Part shown: in pieces, positions 55,772 through 64,000 of the stretch
How positions within the stretch are numbered: position 1 is the first letter of the stretch
Layout: every line of letters starts with the position of its first letter
DNA from: Tillus elongatus
Lineage: Eukaryota; Arthropoda; Insecta; Coleoptera; Cleridae
Length of the DNA: 64,000 nt
Reading direction: 5' to 3'
NCBI GenBank assembly: GCA_964006375.1
Contig: OZ023262.1
Span: 95,996,976 to 96,060,975 of the forward strand
Translations under genes and position numbers: made by a program
Notes under the pieces: model-generated
What the model saw: only the letters and a program-made list of their open reading frames with translations
Databases searched by the model: none
What the model was told of the DNA's origin: nothing

Positions 55772-56845
55772 ATCTCATTTTCTTGTAGAGCTTGTTACGA
55801 AACGATATATTTTTAAAGTCAGTTCATTTCTATCACTTTCCATTGAAAAGATATAACGATTTAAAGTTTAGACCGGAAGTGGTCATTTTATTGTATATTC
55901 CAATTTGATTTGGCCTCCTTAACACCGTGCATGTGTTGGTTCCAGCGTACATCTCACGGATCTTCCGCGATAAGGGTTTAAAGTTTTTTATCTCATTTTC
56001 TTGTAGAGCTTGTTACGAAACGATACATTTTTGAAGTCGGTTCCTTTCTATCACTTGTCGTTGAAAAGATACAAGGATTTAAAGTTTAGACCGGAAGTGG
56101 CCATTTTATTGTATATTCCAATTTGATTTGGCCTCCTTAACACCGTGCATGTGTTGGTTCTCTCGTACATCTCACGGATCTTCCGCGATAAGGGTTTAAA
56201 GTTTTTTATCTCATTTTCTTGTAGACCTTGTTACGAAACGATATATTTTTGAAGTCAGTTCATTTCTATCACTTGTCGTTGAAAAGATACAAGGATTTAA
56301 AGTTTAGACCGGAAGTGGCCATTTTATTGTATATTCCAATTTGATTTGGCCTCCTTAACACCGTGCATGTGTTGGTTCTCTCGTACATCTCACGGATCTT
56401 CCGCGATAAGGGTTTAAAGTTTTTTATCTCATTTTCTTGTAGACCTTGTTATGAAACATACATTTTTGAAGTTAGTTCATTTCTATCACTTGTCGTTGAA
56501 AAGATACAAGGATTTAAAGTTTAGACCGGAAGTGGTCATTTTATTGTATATTCCAATTTGATTTGGCCTCCTTAACACCGTGCATGTGTTGGTTCCAGCG
56601 TACATCTCACGGATCTTCCGCGATAAGGGTTTAAAGTTTTTTATCTCGGTTTCTTGTAGACCTTGTTACGAAACGATATATTTTTAAAGTCGGTTCATTT
56701 CTATCACTTGTCGTTGAAAAGATACAAGGATTTAAAGTTTAGACCGGAAGTGGCCATTTTATTGTATATTCCAATTTGATTTGGCCTCCTTAACACCGTG
56801 CATGTATTGGTTCCAGCGTACATCTCACGGATCTTCCGAGTCTTC
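55765..56845. repeat. 218-bp tandem repeat array (right TIR)
   Basis: Units are marked by GGATCTTCCG at 55959, 56176, 56394, 56611 and 56829 (spacing 217-218 bp). The order of the two unit variants mirrors that of the left array. Confidence 0.95.
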
Positions 56846-56856
56846 GACCAATACCA

Positions 56857-56967
56857 TTATTCTCGCTTATCAACCTTCACTCTCATTTGTCGGCTAGGTT
56901 GGAGTGACGTATCTTTAAATAAGTCTTCATCCATCCTTGCACCATCTTTATCAACGAAAGCCGCCAT
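56857..56967 (-). CDS. 36-codon ORF in right TIR
   Basis: Mirror copy of 39872-39982 with the same Kozak context and one predicted change (Val to Met at residue 12). Both copies are transcribed inward if real. Confidence 0.4.
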   Translation of the reverse strand: MAAFVDKDGARMDEDLFKDTSLQPSRQMRVKVDKRE

Positions 56968-57162
56968 TTTTATAATGTCAGCTTAAGGTATCACAGGCTT
57001 CCATCTTTCATTCCGCCATTTTCCTCCGTTTTGGTTCAGCCTCTAATATTAAACATTATTTTGTAAATCATCCATTTGTCTAATAATAAACTTTAATTAT
57101 GTTACATGTATGGTTTGTTTGTAGTCGTATATATATACCAACCTAAAACAATAAATTAATAA

Positions 57163-57236
57163 GCGTCTGCTTAGCTCAACGGGTAGCATCGTTGCCTCCC
57201 ATCTGAATGCCCCGGGTTCGAAACTCACCTGCACCA
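57163..57236 (+). tRNA. tRNA-like sequence in right TIR
   Basis: TTAGCTCAACGGGTAGCATC (A-box-like) and GGGTTCGAAACTCACC (B-box-like) at tRNA spacing, with GCACCA at the 3' end. The possible anticodon CCC (Gly) sits in CTCCCAT. Stem pairing is poor. It differs from the left copy at only a few bases. Confidence 0.4.
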
Positions 57237-57389
57237 AATGGTTTTTTTCAAAATATAATAATTTGAAGTAATAGGTTAGACACTTTTGAAATGTTTGCAT
57301 GTGACTGTCTGGCCCAAGTCGTGTGACGTCACAGTTTTCCTAGACAGGTCAATGACCTTAGAATGCAGAATAACACGGATGTGACTGTC

Positions 57390-57607
57390 TGGCCCAGGGC
57401 GTGGCTGGGCGCCGGCGCCGGGGCTGGCGCCGGGGCTTGGCGCCGGGGCTTGGCGCCGGGGGCCGGGGCGTGGCTAGGCGCCGGGGCCGGGGCAGGCGCC
57501 GGGGCAGGCGCCAGGGCAGGCGCCAGTGCAGGCGCCAGGGCGTGGCGCCGGCGCCGGGGCTGGCGCCAGGGCGTGGCGCCAGGGCGTGGCTAGGCGCCGG
57601 CGCCAGT
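57390..57607. repeat. GC-rich GGCGCC-palindrome block (right)
   Basis: The counterpart of 39165-39335 but about 50 bp longer, showing that this tandem block changes length between the two TIRs. The Gly/Ala-rich frames across it are artefacts. Confidence 0.85.
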
Positions 57608-57651
57608 GACGTCACTTCCTGTCTAGCCCAAGTGTCGCATTACCTACTACT

Positions 57652-57870
57652 AATGGCTATATCCGTCATTATTGGAGGAGCAATGTGATTCAAATGTGAA
57701 AAATTGTCCAGCTTTTCACGAGCATCTCGATTCTAACCGATGCACTTTTCAAATATTTTTTTTACCGCTATTACATATGTTGTGTGACTATCAAGGCATG
57801 CTAGTTTTATTTGTGGCCACCAAAAAAGTTGTCATCCCAAAAACAAATGTAAAATGACCATACCCCTTCG
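57652..57870 (+). repeat. MITE-like host repeat, right half
   Basis: Begins with the second AATGGC (57652-57657) and continues TATATCCGTCATTATTGG, then AGTTTTATTTGTGGCC, closing with AAAATGACCATACCCC, the inverse of the left half's opening. Confidence 0.75.
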
Positions 57871-58700
57871 AGATTTCTCTGCGAAAATGCTTCTTTGACG
57901 TCATAATCGAGATACACGTGAAAAGTTAAACAACTTTCCTCACTCGAACCACATTGCAGCTCCAATAGTAACGGAGATGACTATTGTAAACGATTCCCGT
58001 TAACAAGCATATCCAGATCCAGATATCTCTGGAAGTATGCAAATCGACTAGAACGTGTTAGCATCCTAAAATGGACAATCGAATTTGCAGTTGAACTAGC
58101 CGGGAAAATATCTAGAGTTCCACTTAGAAAAATAAACTTAATGTCAATCTTAGCAATTCGATGCGCAATTGTTTTTTTTCATCCGAATCGATATGCTCGT
58201 GACAAGCTAAACAATTTTCCAGATTTGAATCATATTGTACCTCCAATAATGACGGAGATAGCTATTCTAAACGATTCCCGTGAACAGCCTGTATAAGAGG
58301 TTCATAACTAATATAGAACAAGACTCGGGGTTTCCGGAAAAGTAAAAAAGATAACATTGTAATAGGAATATTTTGAGATAACAGCCTTCAAAAAGTTTCA
58401 TCCGCAAAAGCGCCATCTGGCGACAAGAATAAGAAAACAAAAAATATCATCTGAATTATACTTGAAAAAACCTTTCAAACAGTTGTTTCTCCATAGCTCT
58501 GTTGCCATAGTTACCGATATATATCGCTCACCTAATGAATCATCCTGTATATCTCGGCTCCAATGCACTTTTCAAATCTGTTTTTACCACTGTTACATAT
58601 GCTGTATGAGGTACTATCAAAGTATGCTAGTTTTATTCGTGGCCGCTAAAAAAAGTGGTGATCCCAAAACCCAATGTAAAATGACAATATTCCTGAAGAC
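57871..58700. repeat. further copies of the MITE-like repeat
   Basis: 57950-58010 and 58240-58300 contain the central target region (CTCCAATARTRACGGAGAT, ACGATTCCCGT). 58555-58690 repeats the arm (CTATCAAAGTATGCTAGTTT, GTGGCCGCTAAAAAAAGTGG). These intact copies show what the Polinton target looked like. Confidence 0.6.
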
Positions 58701-58731
58701 GATATCTCAGTTCGTTCTAAAGTTATCTAGC

Positions 58732-58790
58732 TCGTGTGTGTGTGTGTGTGTGCGCGTGTGTGTGTGCGCATGTGTGTGTGTATGTATGTG
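58732..58790. repeat. (TG)n microsatellite
   Basis: TG repeats with a few CG interruptions. The Cys-Val and His-Thr repeat frames across it are not proteins. Confidence 0.95.
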
Positions 58791-58849
58791 AATCACGCCA
58801 AAGCTAAAAATAATATGCCAGTTTAGATGAAACTTTGTAAATACCGTCT

Positions 58850-59853
58850 TTTTGCTGAGGTCAGACTTCGCGAGCCCGCCAATCTGCAGGGAAAACAACT
58901 TTACAGTGGAAATCCCCGACCGCGACGCGTGTCGGGAGGAGACTTCGGGCATAACACGGGACGAACTCGTCTGGTTCACGGACGGATCCGGCGGTGAGCG
59001 TGGGACGGGGGCATGTGTTTACTCGGAAGGACCGAGGGTAAGTCATAGTATTTCCCTCGGAGCCCATGCAACGGTGTTTCAGGCCGAAATGTACGCCATC
59101 CTGCACTGTGTGCGGGAGAACAAGAGGAGGGGCTACACCAACAAGCGGATCCTCCTAGCCACAGACAGCAAGGCAGCCCTTAAGCACTAAGTAGCCCACG
59201 GATAAATTCCTGGCTGGTGAGTGAGTGAGGTGACCCTCATCTGGGTGCCGGGTCACTAGGGGCTCAAAGGCAATGAAGAAGCTGACAGTCTCGCGAAGAG
59301 AGGGTCAGCAGGACCATTTATGGGACTATAACCGGCTCTGGGCGTGAAAAAAAGCACGGCCAGGGGAGACATTAGGTCCTGGGTCAGAAACCAACACAAG
59401 GTGTACTGGGCAGACTGTCCAGGGCTCAGACATGGGAAGTCAATAACTGACGGACCCAGTTCAAAGCGAGCTGTGGAGCTGCTAAATCTTAGCAGAGGAC
59501 AGCTCAGAAACACAACAGGTCTCTTGATGAGACACATGGCCGTCAAGAAACACCTGCATAAAATGGGGCGGTTCGAAGGGGACCTCGCATTCAGACTCTC
59601 CGGCGAGGGGGAGGAATCAGCCCAACACATCTTGTGCGAGTGTTAAGCTCTGGACCGCAAAAAACAACTGATATACGGTCAGTCTAGACCGGAGACAGAG
59701 CAATATAACACTTCACCCTACCAATCGATGTGCAGACTAGTTCAAGGCACAGTGATTTTGGAATGGGTGGAGTAAGACTAAGGGTATGCACAATCAATGA
59801 AAGGTTGCAGTGCTATCCGGGCGGCAAGGCTGCGGACGAGCCCTGAGGGGAAA
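58850..59853 (+). pseudogene. decayed LINE remnant, RNase H to 3' end
   Basis: Same family as 9740-11815. The frame 58852-59190 holds an RNase H domain (LVWFTDGSGGERGTGACVYS, QAEMYAILHCV, LLATDSKAAL) and stops at TAA. Later pieces (59344-59646) carry LNLSRGQLRNTTGLLMRHM and a CCHC-type tail (SAQHILCEC). It starts abruptly at 58850, so it is 5'-truncated, and ends at GCCCTGAGGGGAAAAAAGG. It is better preserved than the minus copy but dead. Confidence 0.8.
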
Positions 59854-60217
59854 AAAGGTGGTTGACAAGGTTCGTTAGCCACGGAAATCAGACCAGTTTT
59901 TCCGGGAAAATTGTGTTTCCATTTCGACAATTTTTGTATCTCCGAAAATGAACAAAGCTGATTTAACGAAATTTGATAAGAATATTTCTAATACAAAGCA
60001 TATACTATGTGTCAAAATTTAGAACTGTAAGTTGAAAGGAAAAAAGTTATAAGAATTTAATGAAAAAAATATTCCATAATTTTAAATAGTTTTATGAATA
60101 TTCGCTGCTATAGCGCACTTGCTGCATCTAGACTATTTAGTTTGCATTTTATACCTTATTTTATATTATAGGTGTTTTGTCCCAAAATTGGCACCGACTT
60201 TAAAATTTCTTAATAGA
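59854..60217 (+). repeat. TA-core family, partial right half
   Basis: GACAAGGTTCGTTAGCCACG, CCAGTTTTTCCGGGAAAAT and the right end TAGCGCACTTGCTGCATCTAG are shared with other copies. No coding sense. Confidence 0.5.
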
Positions 60218-60225
60218 CCTTTATC

Positions 60226-61584
60226 CAGGGGCGCCTCCTCAATAAGTGAGCCCGTGCGCGCGCACTGCCGCCTGCCGTGGAAAAAATAAATAAAATTTTA
60301 CTATGCTATATTTTAATAATTTTTTATTTGCTTTTTTATATCCTGCATTCCTGCATTCAACAAGCAAAATGAGTATATCGAGGATCGAGGATCGCAGAGT
60401 CGGCAGCCATTAATACATTAGAATAAGTATAGTGTTAATGGTTGGTTGCAGACGTTATCGTTATATACATCCATATCCAAATATCCATATATACATCAGT
60501 TGCCGGCAAAGTGTATTTTTCGGCGCTCTTGAGGAAATGCGATACTTCACTGCAAAATGATCGAGTATCATCGTCAAAAACGACCGAATAAGAAATCTGG
60601 TGTGCGCTCTGAAATTCCACACTTACAGTTTGCAGTGGAATTTTGGCAGAGCGTGTCTGTGTCTAGCATGTGTTTAGTAATTTTCGTGTAGTGCTGCGCG
60701 TCGGATTGATTTTAATTTGATCATTTCGTTGTTGTTTACATGTTCTAACAAGACAATTATTATTATTATGATGGCTACTAGTTCTGGCTGCTTAATAAGT
60801 GGACAAAATAATTGTGATACTGTGATTAATTCAGTGGATATTTTAAATTTAAAGGTTAACTTTTAAGGGACTTTTTAACTACTATAACCTATAAGTTACT
60901 AGAGGTAAACTTGGTAAGTATAGTTAATAATTATTAAGCTTAGTTAGTTTAGTAAGTTGGTTTTTTTATAATACATTTTTGGGGGAAAATAGGCGAGCCC
61001 TTCATTTTTAGTGAATTTTTATGTAAAAAAATTAACTGATAGAAGGTATCGATGGAGACTTTGCAAAAATTCCATGTATCCAACTGATAACTCAAAAAAT
61101 AAGCAATTGGTTTCAATGAAACTCGGCAAGTGCGTTTCTTTTATTAATGGCTTGGATCAGTTGTTAGTCAGGAAAATGGGATAAGGTTTTCCGGGAAAGT
61201 TTTGAGTTTTTTTTAAATCTTTTTCAACGACAATTACAAAGCTATTTTAATGAAATTTGGTGGATATATTGCCTTGTAAAAGACCTTACTACACACTAAG
61301 ATTCAACTTTCTACATTTTTAGAAAATTGACATTCGAATTTTTAGTTTTATTTTGAAAAATTTTTTTCTCCGAATATTAGAAAGTTATTTTGATGAAATT
61401 TGGTGAATATATTTTCCTGTGTAAGGCCCTACTATAAACCAAAATACAACTTTATGAGTTCGTAGAAACTTGAGTTATGCAAATTTGAAGCATTTAATAA
61501 AAATTCACTACCATAACGCACTTGCTGCATCCTGAACTTTTTTTCTTGTGCACCCCCAATGCATTAAGGCAAGAGCCGCTATTG
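60226..61584 (+). mobile_element. hAT-like DNA transposon, non-autonomous, with an inserted repeat
   Basis: The left tip CAGGGGCGCCTCCTC and the right tip (complement CAATAGCGGCTCTTG) are imperfect inverted repeats in hAT style. The flanking 8-mers CCTTTATC (60218-60225) and CGTTTATC (61585-61592) match at 7 of 8, the target duplication length of hAT elements. A 32-codon ORF starts at ATG 60769. No transposase is present. A TA-core copy (61012-61545) sits inside. Confidence 0.55.
61012..61545 (+). repeat. TA-core family copy inside the hAT-like element (no TA array)
   Basis: Left end TAGTGAATTTTTATGTAA, A module CTGATAACTCAAAAAATAAGC, right end CACTACCATAACGCACTTGC. Because it interrupts another element, it helps to define the family's ends. 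It has no (TA)n core. Confidence 0.55.
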
Positions 61585-61592
61585 CGTTTATC

Positions 61593-62375
61593 TAAGATTA
61601 ATAAAATAATTTTTAAGACAGTTCTACTTATTGTTAAAGCAACTATTGATGCTTCTTCGAAGGCAATTAAATTGTTTTCAGAAGAAATACTTTTATTGTT
61701 TTACCAAACTTCAAGAAAAATTGATTTTACAAATGCTGGTTTGTGCTTAATTTGGTAGAAATCAAAGCATTTTTTCGATGTGTACTGTTTCCTAAAAACC
61801 TTGTAATAGATCTTTGAGAACTAAAAATCGACAATTAGAAAGTTGCACTTAAGAATGCATTTACTTCCACTAATGGACAGGATGCTTTTCAAACGTGTAG
61901 AGTCAACTTGCCATATTTCACAGCTGCTAAAGTCGTTCATTGTGTTTCCGTGGCCGGAGGTTTTCACTCTCCTGAGTTGCAGAAGTACCCGAATGCGGGT
62001 CTGATTTATTGGTACATTAGCTTCTCACAAGAGACGCTTACCACGACAAACTCTAATCATCGCCCTGAAATGGTTTACGGTTTCGCATAGGCCGCGAAGC
62101 GTGGTGTCTCCTTGCAAATTTCATTAGAAACGTTCAGAATAATTCAGTAACTTCGATTGGCAAACAAAAGCTGAAACGCAGCTTGAATGTCTGTCTTCAA
62201 ACATTATAACTTTAATTCATACATAATGCTTATTGGATAGCAGCGAAATATTTCTTTTATAAAGTAATTTCCAAGTTTTATTGTGGATAAAATAAAACAT
62301 TAATTAAAAAATTGGTCTCCTCAAAACTTTTCCTCCGTTCCTACTTTGTTTGCATGATAAAACCATTTTCATAAA
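61593..62375. other. intergenic, nothing recognised
   Basis: AT-rich DNA. The open frames (61522-61758, 61908-62090) have no family signature. Confidence 0.45.
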
Positions 62376-62768
62376 AAGTCTGGAGGGAGCAAGTGCATTA
62401 TGGTAGTGAACTTTCACAGATATATTTTATTAAATGCTTATAACTTTTTTTCTTATAACATACAGATCTATATTTTGGTGTGTAGTTTACCTTTTATAAC
62501 ATGAACCTACTAACCGAACTTGGTTACCATAGCTTTGTTATTTTCGGAGATAAAAAAATTTTCGGAAGAGAACCCAAAATTTTCCCGGGAAACGTGGTCC
62601 GATTTTACTGGCTAACAGAATTATCCAAGCCACTCGCAACATATAAAACCGGAAACTGACCCTGGATCTGGGTTCTAGGGGTCCTAGTTCGCGCTGATTT
62701 AAAAAAAAAATCAAAAGTCGGGATCTCCCCATTGATAAATATTTTCTACAAAAATTCACCAAAATGCA
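62376..62768 (-). repeat. compact complete TA-core family copy
   Basis: On the minus strand it shows left end TTTTGGTGAATTTTTGTAG, B module (complement of CTAGGGGTCCTAGTTCGCGC), only a short TATATG-like word where other copies have long TA arrays, A module (GGCTTGGATAATTCTG) and right end with GCACTTGCTCCCTCCAGAC. It is about 390 bp and probably represents the unexpanded form. Confidence 0.6.
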
Positions 62769-62822
62769 TTTTCGTGTTTCCAGTTGGCCATTGTTAAATG
62801 GCTTAAAAAGTTTAATACATAC

Positions 62823-62823
<1 letters not shown>

Positions 62824-62904
<81 letters not shown>
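62824..62904. repeat. (TA)n microsatellite
   Basis: About 40 TA units ending at the terminal TG of the Gypsy-3 LTR. Confidence 0.98.
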
Positions 62905-62908
<4 letters not shown>

Positions 62909-63290
62909 ACGTTCTACGGGGTTCTGGATTTGTTTACTAACAAAACACAGCTTTTTAAACTACTAATTTATTATTACCAACTATTTTCCAACACCAGTGC
63001 CAACTAAAATATATCTCTTCTTACTATTATTAAATGTCCATAGAACTATATTCCACTATCGCCTTCTATGATCGCTTCCTATATACCAACATTTACTGTT
63101 AGTTCTCTTTATACTCTATGATCACTTTTACACCACCTTATTCAATACTGAACTAACTTACTCTGCGCACCGCTCGTCTATTTATATCTGTCTATAGAGA
63201 TTCTAGACGTTCTACACTAGTCTATACTACTCTACACCTGTCACTTCTGGTCTATTATAGAAATGTCATTCCAGGGTGTTCGCTGTGACA
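62905..63290 (-). repeat. Gypsy-3 3' LTR
   Basis: 386 bp. Read on the minus strand it starts TGTCACAGCGAACACCC and ends GAACGTAACA, with TG...CA ends. It directly follows a polypurine tract and abuts a TA array on the outside. Confidence 0.75.
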
Positions 63291-63305
63291 CTGCCCCCCT
63301 CTTAT
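63291..63305 (-). promoter_or_regulatory. Gypsy-3 polypurine tract
   Basis: ATAAGAGGGGGGCAG on the minus strand, immediately before the LTR. Confidence 0.75.
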
Positions 63306-64000
63306 ATTCGATCGTCCCGGTCGAATTCAGACATTTCTTGGTATGTCGTAAGTCTGTACATATGGACCACCTTTATCTTGCTCTTCGGGCTCCTCTGAAT
63401 GCAATAGGCAACGTCATTGATCCTTTTGACCACCTTATAAGGACCTTCCCATAATTTCTGTAGCTTCGGTGACCGTCACTAGCGTCGTACTGGATTGTAG
63501 AACCACACACGATCTCTTTCTTTAAAACCAGCTAAATTAGCTCACACGTCATAACGGGTCTTCATGCGGTCGCTTTCTACTCGTAAATGCATTCCGACAG
63601 CAAAGTGGATGGTTTTCCTACAATATTTCGGAGCTTTCTTCAAGCAAAGTTCTTACGTGGTACTGGCTCTTCCGTGTAGTTGCTCCTGTTCTGGTGTTTC
63701 TACTTGCACAAATATCTCAACGGGCCCGATTCATCCTGTCGACATCGGCTCTGTTTCAACAAATGTGCTTACTGACCTTTTTCTGGGTTGGCTTCAGTTT
63801 TACATGGTCTTTAAACCCTTCGTCTTGTACTCTCATAATTTCTTCACCACTTGCTACTGGCTGAGTAACTGGGTCGTCTCTTCTTCTCACAGCTCTATTC
63901 ACTGGAATGGCACTTTCACGGCAGACGTTGCTATTTTCCCCTATGGTGCTTTTCCGCACTACCAGGTTACTGTCAGTCGACATTCTTATTTCTCCACCGC
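63306..64000 (-). pseudogene. Gypsy-3 pol C-terminus, runs off the window
   Basis: Minus-strand frames between 63590 and 63350 carry the integrase tail: ANLAGFKERDRVWFYNP, two stops, then SPKLQKLWEGPYKVVKRIND and KIKVVHMYRL, the standard C-terminal module of gypsy integrases next to an LTR. Further upstream the frame 63983-63756 shows no domain. With its stops the element is decayed, and its 5' part lies beyond the window. Confidence 0.7.

Larger units (their letters stand above)
39121..57651. mobile_element. Polinton/Maverick DNA transposon lacking DNA polymerase B
   Basis: An 18,531-bp element with ~1.9-kb terminal inverted repeats. The termini are AGTAGGTAATGCG and CGCATTACCTACTACT, and the 6-bp target duplication is AATGGC (39115-39120 and 57652-57657), the length known for Polintons. 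The core is 43.7-51.8 kb: adenain-type protease, minor and major capsid candidates, PLA2 protein, packaging ATPase, fibre-like proteins and chromodomain integrase. Only an apparent N-terminal relic of the polymerase ORF is present. Most other genes are open, so the element is young or maintained by a helper. Confidence 0.95.
55772..57651. repeat. Polinton right terminal inverted repeat
   Basis: The inverse of 39121-41068. It differs by a longer GC-rich block, a few substitutions and one extra ACT at the tip (CCTACTACT against AGTAGG on the left). Confidence 0.93.

Noticed and set aside
39121..57651. Reading the element as a large DNA virus or adenovirus insertion
   Set aside because: TIRs, 6-bp target duplication, chromodomain integrase and gene set fit a Polinton/Maverick, not an integrated adenovirus or nucleocytoplasmic virus.
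57358..57688. Gly/Ala/Arg-rich frames in the TIR GC blocks (also 39160-39381)
   Set aside because: Readable in several frames on both strands because the DNA is a GGCGCC repeat. There is no consistent frame between the two TIRs.
63756..63983. 75-aa minus-strand frame at the window end
   Set aside because: No domain is recognisable. It lies where the Gypsy-3 integrase core would be expected but does not show it, so it was folded into the Gypsy-3 remnant.

Overview
This is an AT-rich eukaryotic genomic window made almost entirely of transposable elements. The element families (Ty3/gypsy elements, one of them with a proline-tRNA primer site; mariner-like elements; an RNase H-carrying LINE; a Penelope remnant; a hAT-like element; an arthropod-type Polinton) and the abundant (TA)n arrays suggest an arthropod, most likely an insect with a repeat-rich genome. 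The species cannot be fixed from the sequence. No host protein-coding gene is recognised with confidence.

Layout. 1-9 kb: intergenic DNA with copies of a dispersed repeat (called the TA-core family here) and a tRNA-headed SINE-like copy. 9.2-13 kb: a ~400-bp-unit repeat array split by a decayed minus-strand LINE. 13.5-29.4 kb: a nest in which a TA-core copy has been entered by Gypsy-2, and Gypsy-1 has jumped into the 5' LTR of Gypsy-2 (target duplication ACAC). 29.8-32.4 kb: a second TA-core copy split by a mariner-like element. 33.4-38.4 kb: decayed Penelope, LINE and mariner pieces and a second tRNA-headed repeat.

39121-57651 is the centrepiece: an 18.5-kb Polinton/Maverick (virus-like DNA transposon) with ~1.9-kb terminal inverted repeats and a 6-bp target duplication (AATGGC), inserted in the middle of a MITE-like repeat. 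It encodes a chromodomain integrase, packaging ATPase, adenain-type protease, probable major and minor capsid proteins, a parvovirus-type phospholipase A2 protein, two tandem fibre-like proteins, a KilA-N protein and several unknowns. Genes form four blocks: left rightward, capsid leftward, ATPase-to-integrase rightward, right leftward. The capsid and ATPase blocks diverge from a 79-bp gap. The element has no DNA polymerase B gene. What looks like the broken N-terminal end of that ORF sits at 43.2-43.7 kb, so this appears to be a replication-deficient or helper-dependent Polinton that keeps its virion module and integrase.

57.7-64 kb: the other half of the split MITE, more copies of it, a second LINE remnant of the same family, a hAT-like element with its own inserted repeat, a compact TA-core copy, and the 3' end of a third gypsy element that runs off the window.
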